Shown: one piece after another, positions 29,731 to 40,520 of the stretch
Layout of the letters: every line of letters starts with the position of its first letter
Position numbering within the stretch: position 1 is the stretch's first letter
Assembly (NCBI RefSeq): GCF_910592395.1
Contig: NC_088312.1
Location: 11,658,001-11,718,000 of the forward strand
Direction of reading: 5' to 3'
DNA length: 60,000 nt
From: Lineus longissimus
Taxonomy: Eukaryota > Nemertea > Pilidiophora > Heteronemertea > Lineidae
Notes under the pieces: generated by a model
Told to the model about the DNA's origin: nothing
The model's input: only the letters and a program-made list of their open reading frames with translations
The model's database searches: none
Program-made: the position numbers and the translations under genes

Positions 29731-30195
29731 CCCGGTGTAACTAGATCCGGAGGCTCTCCGGATGTAAATAAACCCGGATATTTCTTGGTTCGTGTTCCAC
29801 TACTGGCTTGCATATATACTTGGTGACAGATATTTTCCAGCATGCGCCGTGCGCAGTTGTATTAAGCGATCGGCGTGCCACCTATTGCCGAATCTATACA
29901 ACTTTTATCTCCTGTGTTATTAGTATTCCACTACAGCAAACTCCGGTGCCGATCTGGAACTGCGTGCGTAACCCACCGATGATCGTCGGGTATAATAAAC
30001 CCGGTGTTAATAGCTCCGGGCCTATTTAACCAGGAGATCCGCTAGTGGAATCAGAATAAACTCGGGCGCACCCCACCGATGATCGTCGGGTATAATAAAC
30101 CCGGTGTTAATAGCTCCGGGCCTATTTAACCAGGAGATCCGCTAGTGGAATCAGAATAAACTCGGGCGCACAGCGGAGTTTTCTGTAGTGGAAGT
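29731..30195 (+). repeat. Interspersed repeat with inverted ends, plus-strand copy
   Basis: Counterpart of 12056-12335. The inner part begins TTCCACTACAGCAAACTCCG (29931) and ends with its inverted form CGGAGTTTTCTGTAGTGGAA, so it resembles a MITE. Upstream words AAATAAACCCGGATATTTC also occur, inverted, at 13165-13190. Confidence 0.75.
29972..30171 (+). repeat. Exact 100-bp tandem duplication
   Basis: 29972-30071 and 30072-30171 appear identical (CCCACCGATGATCGTCGGGT to CTCGGGCGCA). No difference seen, so the duplication is recent or maintained, or an assembly artefact. Confidence 0.85.
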
Positions 30196-31106
30196 TCCAC
30201 TATTATATCAGGTGCAGGGTTTTGATCTGCCACCTTAGACTGGGTTTATATAGGTGTCATGTTGTCATTTTGTCTTGGTATACATCTGGGTTCAGGATTC
30301 TGCGCACTGACTTGTTACTGTCTGTGAAGTTCCTGCGGATGGTCTGTTACTGGTTTCTGCATGGAAGATAGCTTTGCATTCTCTTTAAAATCAGTGGGGG
30401 AAGTGGTGATGAAACTGTCGGGTCAGAAGATTCCAGTGATTTTCAAGACGTGCAAGTTTTCATTGGGCTATTTCATGTCATGAAAAACAAGTGTGATCAC
30501 ATTAGAAACATGACATGTCACAATGGTATGGGTGTCATGGTGTAAAGTGAATCCTATGTTTAGAGCGCGTGTTGAAAATGACTCAATCTTTCTTTATATC
30601 ATGCATGACAAATGACGTCACACTGTCGGACGTCACACACGACAGTTTGACCTATGTAAACCCGGTGTAATGTTTTTGAGTGTTTCTATTTTTGAGTGTT
30701 TCCCCTCATTGTTTGGGAACGCTAAAAGATAGATTGACAAGTTTTTCTGTGTTTCCCCCTATTGAAAAGTCATGGTCTCTCTAGCTGCCTATTGTTTGGA
30801 AACACTGACACATGGGAAACAACCACAGATGTTACACCGGCCGTTCATGTCAACATTCAAACACCTTACTCATTTCATTCATCTTCATTTGCCGTACAGC
30901 CCTGTGCGAGCAGATAGTCCATGGACCATTTCATTCCTTCATTACATTGGAGTTTTTAGTCCTTGAAAGTGAGCTCATGTACGTCGTCCTCCTTGTCGGT
31001 CATACGTAGGTACGTTCGACGACAATTATGGCACATTTGCTCGGGACCGGGACTGGAAATTTCAAACTTGATGTGGGGGATGTCTCATGACAACATGACA
31101 TACCAA
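30196..31106. other. Intergenic, nothing recognised
   Basis: About 900 bp. A short repeat of TTTTTGAGTGTTTC near 30675-30705 is all I see. Confidence 0.4.
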
Positions 31107-31330
31107 TTAAGGGTTGACCACAGGTACCGCCATTTCGGCTAGAACTTGAAATCATAAAGCAATTAGAAGTCCTTCAAAATGTAATAAATGCTCATATAAA
31201 ACCCTGGAGGCTGTTGTCTGAAAAACAAAGAACAGATTCCATCCCTTGAAATGAGCGTTTTGAAAGAGTTCGAATTGCTCTAGGATTTGGAGGTCTAGCC
31301 AAAATTGCGGTAGCTATGGTCAACCCTTAA
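31107..31330. mobile_element. MITE with TTAA target duplication
   Basis: TTAA at 31107-31110 and 31327-31330 flanks a 216-bp element with inverted ends GGGTTGACCA / TGGTCAACCC; the similarity of the two arms extends about 85 bp. TTAA duplication is the mark of piggyBac and Kolobok superfamilies. No protein is encoded. Confidence 0.8.
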
Positions 31331-32460
31331 ACAGTTTAATCCATGACCATTAACATTGCGGTCTGACCTACATTCTGGGCTTTCAATGTCTTATTATATT
31401 GATGAAAACCTAGGGTGAGGTATCATTACCTACTTATCAACCTAATGTCATCCATCTTGGCCAATATTCAATGAAAAATAACCGAAATAGGATACCAGCA
31501 GTAGCTGAGAACATCATCTATTCACTCTTGTGTAATATGCTAACCCACGTGAGCACAATGTCCCCTGGGCATTTTACTATAATATCCTGTGTCCAATAGG
31601 GAATTAATCAAGATCAACTAAATTGTCAAAAAATCCAAACACAAACTACTGAGGGGCATTTCTATCTCCTCCCTGTTGTCTGCTAACCCTCTCTCTGGCT
31701 ACATGAGAAGAAGGTCTATTTTCACTAACTTGTTTACAAAGAGGACTGCTGGAATACAATCCGTTTGCAGCAAGCAAGCTGTAGACTGACATTTACATGA
31801 GCGCTTTATTCTTGTGATTTTGGCATTGTGATGCATTAACCATTAAATTCAGGCAGCAAACGCGATTTTTCAGTCTACGGCTAGAAAATGAGCAAATTCT
31901 TGCACCATTTCACAGTTTACTCTCGTGTAACCCCATACTACAACACCAAGTGCAATTAACAATAGACCCTCTCTATACAAAGCATCCTTAAGACGGACAA
32001 ATGCTTCACTTGAAAAAGAAAAATGTCCTTATTATATGGATAATTGAATGAGAATGAACCATTTTGGACCAACATCAGTGTCTTTTTAGAATATGCTGAC
32101 TTAGGTTTCCTAATAGGGGTTCTATTATGTATTATTTGTGGTGCAAAAATTCACCACTGCTGCCACCTATGGAAAGCAGAACTACATTTCCAGCATGCCC
32201 CAAATGTACACAAGTTCGGGAGCGGACCTGACCTTTCAACGACTGCTGAAGCCTGCAATGCACCTGACCAATGCTTTCTTGCACAACCTTTCTGAGAGTA
32301 ATATGATGTAATGATGGCTGCTAAGAACACATTCCCAGACTGGAATATTTTGCGCTCAGAAATCGGCAGGGGTGTTGCTGTTGCAGGTGTGGCCATGCAG
32401 TTGGGTAAACTTGGACTAGAGACACATTTGCAGTGTTCTCCACAAGGCTATTTGTCAGGG
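31331..32460. other. Intergenic, nothing recognised
   Basis: About 1.1 kb. Frames near 32044-32400 are open on both strands, but neither shows a family signature. Confidence 0.35.
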
Positions 32461-32640
32461 TGGCCCACCCTACCTTGGCAGCTCACCACCCTACCTTGGA
32501 AGAGCCACCCTACCTTCCTCTAGAACTTTGTAGAGGGTTCCCATAGGGCCACCCTACCTCAAATTGCTGGCCACCCTACCTTGTCTTGCACACTGCTAAA
32601 ACGTCATGAAAGTCAAGGGTATCACCCTACCTTGAGCAAA
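32461..32640. repeat. Cluster of CCACCCTACCT words
   Basis: Six copies of (C)CACCCTACCT(T/C) occur in about 180 bp (near 32463, 32486, 32506, 32547, 32570 and 32625) at uneven spacing, often preceded by GG or AG. Too irregular for a satellite. Confidence 0.7.
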
Positions 32641-32849
32641 CCCTGTGGAGAACATTGATTTGACATTAATATTATCCCTGTCATTTTCAAAAAAGCGTAA
32701 TTATCTAACTTATGTGATGCGACAGGCAGCTTCAGATGTTTGTCAAACCAAGTTGCTTTCAACCAAGTTTGCCTTGATTCCTGGAACATGTTTGACGTAT
32801 TATGGCGTCCATGTATGCATGTTTGGTTCCAGCGGATTAAGGCAAACTA

Positions 32850-32936
32850 CAGGGTGACCCAGAATTATTTTCCTTTGAACAATAGAATTGTATTGTGTAT
32901 CCATTGTGTGAGGGAAAATAATTCTGGGCCACCCTG
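32850..32936. mobile_element. 87-bp mariner-type mini-element
   Basis: TA-flanked (32848-32849 and 32937-32938). The ends CAGGGTGACCCAGAATTATT and AATAATTCTGGGCCACCCTG pair over about 25 bp. CAGGGTG ends are common in mariner MITEs. Confidence 0.8.
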
Positions 32937-32938
32937 TA

Positions 32939-33720
32939 GTTCAACCAACTTCTCCCTAATCCTAACACTTCCTGTGTAGGTTCGCTAAAATTCTGATCAA
33001 AGAAAGTATTGCAGTTCCTCAGTGTATCTATCATCATTCCAGGGGGCAGTCTCGTCTTGGAGTCATTCTCTGCTGCACTTTTTTTTCAACTTGGTAACAA
33101 CAGTCTTCTCAGTCGTGAACAGTCCCCAATTCTCGCAGCATTTTAGTTGTGTAGCTCGTTGCTACTGTTAGGTCCTTCAAAATCCAAGAAAAAAGAAACG
33201 CCATTGTCTCTCATTCCCTCAGCTGACTGACCTACTTTTTGCCAAAAAAGGAAAAAAATTTCCGCTGATGGAAAAGTAGGTCGCAGCTTTGCCAATTATC
33301 GGTAGTTGTTAGCTTTCTATGAATCTTTTTATTTGTGAAATTAGGAATTAGGTTTAAACAGAAGTTGTTTGGCACATTTTGGATATAATCGTTGTATTAA
33401 GGCTTAAACGAAGATTTTTTTCCATTTAGAAGGTACACGTGTATTTAGTGATTTTGTTTTTTCATTGGAAACTCTTTAGGGTCCGAGATTGCCATTGTGG
33501 ATTTAGTCAAAGTGTTCATAAATGTTTTTTGTGCATCATTTTGGGGCTCAGGAACACAAACAACCAATTTGATTTCTTTGAAGTTCGGTTTTAATTAATC
33601 CTTGCTTGCCAACAGTGGAAATGAAAGATGAGTCTGATCAGATTAACCAGTTTCCACATGTCGCCTGACTACTTCCCTGATTGCCACCTAATTCATATCG
33701 GGTGCATGGAATGAATGACT
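32939..33720. other. Intergenic, nothing recognised
   Basis: About 780 bp. No coding or repeat signal beyond short A/T runs. Confidence 0.35.
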
Positions 33721-33990
33721 ACATGTAATCAACATCTAACTACCATACATTACACAACTACCATACATTACATTTGACCTATATTCATGTCATGGTAATT
33801 AGATATGCCATATACATGGCAAATCTAATTACCATACCTATCATTTGACCTAATTCATATCATGGGGATATGATGTGATGAACATGCTTGAAACGAACAT
33901 CTAAGTACCATACATTTCATTTGACCTATTAATGCCATGGGTACATAAAATGACCACGAATTACATCATCATACATTGATATGACCTACA
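33720..33990 (+). repeat. Imperfect tandem repeat built on TACCATACATT...TTTGACCTA
   Basis: The words ACCATACATT, CATTTGACCTA and TCAT(G)TCATGG recur three to four times at intervals of about 70-110 bp. Confidence 0.55.
33792..33835. repeat. 18-bp hairpin within the tandem repeat
   Basis: ATGGTAATTAGATATGCC pairs with GGCAAATCTAATTACCAT with one mismatch and an 8-base loop. Confidence 0.75.
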
Positions 33991-34449
33991 TTTCAACTGG
34001 TCACATGCATACCTTGATTATGGGTGAGCAATCGGAAATAGTCACTTCCTGATTTTTAGCACATGCATAGGTTTTTCTTGTCTGGCTGGCAATGATCTTC
34101 TTTGAGGGTCAGAAAGGTTAACTCATAACTCATAGGCACATATTTGGTATTTTGTCCTGAAATCTCAACCAAGTTAATATACTCCTGTTGCAGCTTGGTA
34201 ATGCAACCAACTTTCCAGGTGTGATTAGGCCAAGGCAGAGACAGTTTCTAGGCCTACCATTAGCAATGTCTGTGGGTAGAGGTGATCTCAATGGCCACTT
34301 GCCCTTTGATCGAACATATCATTCGTGACTATTTGCAAAAAAGATCTGTTCGAATTGAAATTTTCAATTATTTTATTGTAAAATTTACTTCAAGTTTATT
34401 TACTTATTTTAAAAACCAATAATCGCTCTTATTTTGTGTGCCATTGCAG

Positions 34450-34613
34450 GGTATTGAATTCCTCATTCTTTGAGATTGCTGATGTTATCCCTCCACCCCT
34501 ACCAGCCGCGTTCACAACCATGAATGCCTTGTTGGCCACTTTGCAAGCCCTACACATCTTCTGGACTTATCTGATTTTCCGTGTGATTTTCACGCGCGTC
34601 ATTCTCAATGCAC
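34450..34613 (+). CDS. Isolated exon resembling the last TLC-domain helices (ceramide synthase-like)
   Basis: Acceptor GCCATTGCAG and donor CAC|GTATGA bound 164 bp. Read in the open frame it gives VLNSSFFEIADVIPPPLP, then NALLATLQALHIFWTYLIF and RVIFTRVIL. A short Asn-x-Leu-Leu...LQ-x-LHIFW-x-YLI-x-R pattern is characteristic of the final membrane helix of ceramide synthases, ER enzymes that acylate sphingoid bases. I could not find the other exons, including the His-pair active-site exon, on either side. It may be part of a gene with very long introns, a retained fragment, or a distant TLC relative. The family match is by memory of the pattern only. Confidence 0.4.
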
Positions 34614-34862
34614 GTATGAGTTTTCCATTATGCTTTAATATTTATCTATGTCAGAAATAATCACAACACCACCATGTTTGTTATAGTTTGTTTGGAATGA
34701 AGATAAATTTAGATTGTCAGTTGAAAACTTGGGGAATCTTGTGAAAATGAGAGCAAAATGTGTCGCAATGTGCAGGTCTTCTTTTTGAGTATACGTCTTC
34801 AGAAGAATGCGTCATCAAACAGCTCAAATGACCGATGTTATTATAAACCAAGCTGCTGGCTG

Positions 34863-35745
34863 TCCAGTCAGGGTATTAATAAACAGAGAAACAGAGAAAC
34901 GAAGAAATCGAGAACTTCCCATATCGAGTAGTTTGGCCTTAAAACCTATGTCTATAATGAACGGCGTGAAAATAGACTAATATGCTAGCACAGAAGGCCC
35001 TTCTAGTATGCTAATTCCACATTGCAGACAGAGTGATTGTGCATTTCTGGAGGTGTATAATATGTCCAGTGCAGAAGTTAAGACCGTTTATTTACTGGTT
35101 GGATAGGAGAATGAAACCATTCAGTTATTAAGAGAAGTGTCAGTAAAATGGTTCCCATCTGCGTCCCTTCTCAAAGCACCGATGTACACCTGGCACGGCG
35201 AAGTTGCACCCCCACTTCATATCTCATTTCAGCCTTGTTGAGTATTCAGCATAGTCCAGTCTCAATTAGCAAAGTCTGTATTTTAGATCTACCCGGTGTA
35301 ACAGTAGATCGTAGTCCGACGTGAGAAATAAAGCATTTCATCTCCGATATTCTCGACTCTGTTGCCCTGCCAGACGCTACCCGCCTTACGAAACAAGCCT
35401 CGTCCCAAGGACCAAACAAGCAGGAGGGACGAGGTTACCAGGTCTAAAATTGCCCAACTAAAGTCTTGGTTGATTGGTTTTTAGTTGTTGTTTTCTTGGT
35501 TTTAATAACCTAATACACAGTCAAAACTGTCCAAGCTAGGTCAGGATTTGCTACATGGCTATACGCCCCTTAATTGTTTTGAATTGATGCTACTTCATTT
35601 TGAACAAAACAAAATGGCTGTCGGCACACAAGTACTGATTTTGTGTAGCAATGCATTGGGAGACGAGGCCTAACTAGTCGATGGGGGAAGTTCTCGATTT
35701 CTTCGTTTCTTTGTTTCTCTGTTTATTAATACCCGTTTGGACTAC
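34863..35745. mobile_element. 0.88-kb element with about 60-bp terminal inverted repeats
   Basis: Left GGGTATTAATAAACAGAGAA, continuing AACGAAGAAATCGAGAACTTCCC, pairs with the right end in the reverse order (GGGGAAGTTCTCGATTTC to TTTATTAATACCC). Similarity extends inward through TCGA(G)TAGTT. No transposase. A clear target duplication was not found, so exact borders are approximate. Confidence 0.75.
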
Positions 35746-37960
35746 CCTGGTTACCGCAGCAGACGACCAGTCGCCAGGTTAGTTTTCTCGCTAAATAAAG
35801 ATACAATGATACTGCGAAAAAAAAGTCAGTGATTGGCCAATGGTCCTTTAACAAGCACTATGTGTTTGTGTTCACACTGTTGCATAGAAATTTCTTATGA
35901 GCACGACAATAATTTTATTTTCACCGAACTCATTTATGTCGCACAGGTCATCAAGTTTGTATGATGCATTCACATCAAAAGATAACTTCGTGGAAGTTGA
36001 AAATTACACTTTGGTTCAGCCAGGCAATCAGCGTCATGACTATATTCCATTTCCGGTGGCAGGCCCAGGCTTAAAGCTGGTGGGTTGGGCCTCTTGGAGC
36101 TTTCTTTGACGGATGAGAATACATCAGCTGCAACAACATAGCAGTCTGAGGTGAAAAGGCTGATGACGTTGATTGCCTGGATGAAGAAAAGAAACTTCTT
36201 GACCAGCTCCAGCCAGTAGCTGCAGGAATACGTTTAGTTCACAATCTGTTTATGAATGAAACGAAGACAGAGTTGAGCCATGTATACCTCGCAGAAGTAA
36301 CAGAGCTAGACCCCCTTGGCAAGGATCTCCATGGCAATGAGAGCTAGCGAAAGAACAAGACCCTGGGCCCCCTGCTGTGCATCGCCACAGAAGTCACAGC
36401 CCGCTGTATACAGGGGCAACGTATCATTCCACTCACTACGAAAACCCTGGAGCCGGCGAACCAATTCCCTTGAAGACAAGATTCCGTCTCTACAGTGGCT
36501 ACTGTGTATTCATCATTCTCTACATAACAGCAACAACTGGGCAATAACTTGTGTTATACTTAACAAGCTGAGGAAAAACGCAAAGGACTGATAGCGGTTG
36601 CGAGTTGTCATTTTACTACGTAACTGCAGCACACAGAATATTAAAAGCAATAGCCCGTGTGCTCATTAGTTTGTTACGGATTCAAGTAATTACATGTAGG
36701 TGTCTTTCTGTGTGTATTTTCAAGCTTGTTATCGTCCATGTCACTGTTGCCGTATGCCCTTCGAACATCCATATGACTGAATGGGTATCATGATCAGGAA
36801 GGAAGTACCGTTGTACGAATAAAACTTCATGAAACTTTTCATCGCGTCATCGCGTCATCCAACGTTCATCTCGATCACTTATATCGACGTGGGAGCAGCA
36901 ACAAAGTCTGCTACTAGCTTACATGTAATTAAGTAAAAGTTGGTCTAAATGAACCAAGTAGACACGTCTTCAAGTTGTCAATCAATCAGCCAGTTATCAA
37001 TCAATCAATGTCAAATATCTTCACAAAATAATCGCAATTAGAAGATTTTGCACGGTACAAGACATCAGTGTTCCGTTCGCTGATCACGCTTGAGTGTAAA
37101 AACGTACTGATGCAGTCTAACTTAGATCTTACATGCTCCGTGAGTTTCCCTTTATAAATGACATCAGCGTCCGCAGTTCGCAGGAAGTACAGTGTCCGAG
37201 CTTCTTTAAAATTACCAGACACAAATTAACAGACTCCTTTGTTCAGGAGTGATTAGTGTGGTCAATGTGGTATTTCTTGCATTACAGGAAGGAAGACTCC
37301 ATTGACAATGTTATTTGTAGTGCAGGGATAGCGCAGGAGGTTATTGCCGGCTACCACACTTTTTTTCGTCCCCATGTGCGCTACCAGGGAACTACATGTG
37401 CATTGCTTGAAATGCACGCGATATATTACAAGGCCACTCATTAATGAAGACATAGGGATTTTCTTTTCACCAATCAAATAGCCTATTTATTCATCTGTGA
37501 AAATGTCATGGCCTTTATGTCCGTATTCCGAATGTAAAAGTGTACAGAAGAGTTACCGCCCCACAATGGAATCTGGTTTCGTCGAACGCTGGTGGTACGT
37601 AGCCGACAGACACCATCCGGGGATAGCATGTTCACACTTACTTCATAATGATAATAAGACTTCTTTCACTAGTGGAAGGATTTTTCTGATTTATCCGTCA
37701 TTTCTCCGACTTTTCTCCGACTTTATCCAAAAAAGTCGGATTTCCATAAAACTGTGAAAAAAGCTCGGTCGTCCCAAAGTAGGCCATTAAAAAGATCAAG
37801 AGCCTCAATTGAATGTGGTTATGAGGTGTGATGCAAACACCCAGTGTAACTCAAAGTGTGAATACTAATTAGCTCCTCTCCTTGGACCCTGGGTTGCGCC
37901 CCTCCATGTTTAAGCAGGGGAGACTCATGAAAATAGGCCTATTTTGATAGCATAAAGAAT
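35746..37960. other. Intergenic, nothing firmly recognised
   Basis: About 2.2 kb. The stretch 35990-36100 and the minus strand of 36340-36540 read open with mixed composition, but no splice-bounded exon with a family match could be made. CATCGCGTCATCGCGTCATC near 36840 is a short duplication. Confidence 0.35.
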
Positions 37961-39007
37961 GAAATGGCCAGGGCCATTGTGCTCACCTCATGTGGAGGAA
38001 AGATGGATAAAGAGCATGGTATTGTGTCATGTAGTGTTAGGTTTGATGTAGGTCCAAGCAATTACAATTTCCCCAAAATGGCCAATTTACAGTACATTCG
38101 ACCTCTGTGACCTTCAAAAGTAGGTCAAATCAAAGAAGACCCGGGTGACATATTGAATGGTTGTTAGAATTAGATGTACCTATGATATAAAATTGGTGCC
38201 AATCGGGCAAGTCATTACTAGGAATAATGGCATTTTGAAGAATTTAGGATTTGGCCCCCTCCCTGGAGGCCAAACGGCAAATCAGATCGCACCAAACTTC
38301 GGTACCTGAGATCACCTGACCAAGGGGTACATGTGTACTTAATTTGTGATCAATAGTCATTGCAGTTAAGAAACGTGCCATAGTCACGGCCTGACGGCGA
38401 ATTTACGCCATTTGACCTCTGTGACCTTGACAAGAAGGTCAAATTAAAAACCTGTGTGACATATACTGTATGGTGGTAAGATGTACCCATGATATCAAAT
38501 CGGTGGCAATCGGGCAAGAAGTTAAGGAATAATCACATTTTTAAGGTTTTTGGATTTTGCCCCCTGGTGGTCAAGTGGTGAATCACATTGGACCAAACTT
38601 CGGTCCCTGAGATTACCTGACTAAGGGGTAAATGTGTACCAAATTTGGTATCAATAGTCATTGCGGTTTAGAAACGTGCCATCGTTACATCCTAACGGCC
38701 AATTTACACCATTTGACCTCTGTGACCTTGAAAAGGAGGTCAAATCAAAAACCCGGAGGATATATGATGCACCTTTGCTAGAAGTACCTACCATATTTTT
38801 TTAAAAATTTCCCGACTACTATTAAGGGAGATATTGCATATTTTCACTTTTAACGTTTGGCCCCCTGGTGGCCAAACCATGAAACGAATCGGACCGAAAC
38901 TTGGTCTCCAAGGTGTCATTACATAAGGGTACATGTGTACCAAGTTTCAACTCAATAGCTCTAACAGCTACGAAACGTGCCCTGCTAACGAACGACGGAC
39001 GACGACG

Positions 39008-39048
<41 letters not shown>

Positions 39049-39096
39049 ACGCCACGGTATGGGATAAGCTCACCTCTGCTAAGAGGTGAGCTAAAA
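37961..39096 (+). mobile_element. Non-autonomous element: three 300-bp units, (GAC)n and a terminal hairpin
   Basis: The phrase GACCTCTGTGACCTT starts units at 38100, 38414 and 38715 (periods 314 and 301). Each contains CAATCGGGCAAG and/or TTGGCCCCCT..GG, ACCAAACTTCGGT, a TGTGTAC word and GAAACGTGCC. The last unit runs into a (GAC)n tract and then AGCTCACCTCTGCTAAGAGGTGAGCT, a strong hairpin followed by AAAAAC. No protein. The order resembles repeats common in marine invertebrates; a hairpin followed by CTAA suggests a Helitron-like 3' end, which is inference. Confidence 0.7.
38999..39052 (+). repeat. (GAC)n microsatellite
   Basis: GACGGACGACGAC... about 16 trinucleotides with few interruptions, inside the element above. 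Confidence 0.9.
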
Positions 39097-39157
39097 ACAA
39101 AGCCTCATATGAATTAAATATATTCTTGATGTACTGAACTATGTAATTTACGAAATA

Positions 39158-39702
39158 CCGGGTGGTCCAGATAGTGCCACTACCAGGGGGTTAAAACCAT
39201 TGATATCAGTGGATGGGGAATCTTTCTAGGAGAGGAATGATACCAAGATCGCCTGATTTGGTTCAGTAGTTTGTGCTTCACAAAATAGGCTCTAAAACAA
39301 AGACAGGCTTCATTCGCGCAAAGGAAAAGTTGAACTGTGCTGATAAACTGAACTTAGTATGTAGGTGGATTAAATGTTAGGTAATAATACTGAAACGAGA
39401 TAATGTCGACAAGGTTCCTAGCGACCATTTGCAACTGAGTAAAGGTCGTGTAAGCATGGCCAGGCCGCAACACACCACCGATATGTTCGTACAACAGAAG
39501 CGTTCTGTTTTTCCGCATTGAACCTGGCCAAAGGGACTCCAACCTTGCTTAACAAAAACGTCTCTAGAACAAAAACAACTGCACGGAATCGGTCGAACTT
39601 GGTATCAATCGTCTTCTAGAAAGATATCCCATCCATTGGTGACAATGTTTTTAACCCCCTGGTAGTGGAAGTATGTGGTTGCGTTTTTTCTGGACCACCC
39701 TG
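39158..39702. mobile_element. 545-bp mariner-type non-autonomous element
   Basis: TA at 39156-39157 and 39703-39704. The ends CCGGGTGGTCCAGA and TCTGGACCACCCTG are inverted, and a second paired block (CCACTACCAGGGGGTTAAAA) extends the match to about 90 bp each. No transposase remains. Confidence 0.8.
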
Positions 39703-39840
39703 TATTTACAGTAGCTATTTGCACAAAACAGACCAATACCTACATGTATGTTGAATACCAAAAAACAGTTGATTACATTAAAAAAATTCTTGAATTGTAC
39801 ACCTTGCTCAAATCTATTTGCAAATAGATTTTATAAATGA

Positions 39841-40320
39841 TTTCACTTCCAGTTCCTCTCCAAGCGTAACATTCTTGCTTTGGAGAGGGTGCAGCGCCGA
39901 GCCACGAGGCACATACTCGGGTCTGCTGGATATCTTTCATACAATGAGCGTTAATCACAGCTTGAGACGTTGCCTTTATCTTACCGCAGAGAACTGATTG
40001 ATTTTGTGTTCCTTCATAGTTGTTTTGTCGGTAATTACTCAATGCCTATTGATGACCCTGTAAATTTTACGTCAAGGAGAGGTGATACTTTGCTTTTACG
40101 TCTTGGCCAGTGTAGAACTGAAGCGCATTTGCAGTCCTTTTTTAACCGTGTTGTAAATACTTGGAATGTTTTACCTATTGATATTAGAGCTTTAGATAAC
40201 AATGATTTATTTAAGAAACGTTTACAAGAGTTTTATTGCTGTAGGATCGAGGAGTTTAATGTTGTATTCACCTGCAGCTGGGTCACCTGTTGTAGATGTC
40301 CCCTCGGCAGGCCTTGTTAG
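39841..40320 (+). pseudogene. 3' end of a non-LTR retrotransposon ORF2
   Basis: The frame reads FHFQFLSKRN, LERVQRRATRHILGSAGYLSY, then a stop where an Arg-Leu would follow, then LETLPLSYRRELIDF, RTEAHLQSFFNRVVNTWN and LPIDIRALDNNDLFKKRL. These are the conserved steps of the region after the RT in Jockey/CR1/L2-type LINEs. RT and endonuclease are absent. It is 5'-truncated and broken by a stop, so dead. The 3' tail likely ends near 40520. Confidence 0.75.
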
Positions 40321-40520
40321 CAATATTGCTATACCAACTACCGACACTGATAAACGATGATCGACTTAAGGCCGTCAGACAGCAAGCGCTTCGCGCCAGC
40401 GTCTTTGGACCCCTTTCACGGTTTTGGGGATGTTAGTCAAGAAGTTTTCAGCAAAATGACTGTCGGAAAAGAAATAGATACAGAACCTCACCTCCGTTAG
40501 GCCTTCTGTCTGATTAAAGT

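Noticed and set aside
37961-39096. CRISPR-like array from spaced repeats
   Set aside because: Units are about 300 bp and diverged, in a eukaryotic transposon context. No short repeat/spacer pattern anywhere in the window.
38822-39100. Open frames over the (GAC)n tract
   Set aside because: Low-complexity translations of a microsatellite in a non-coding element.
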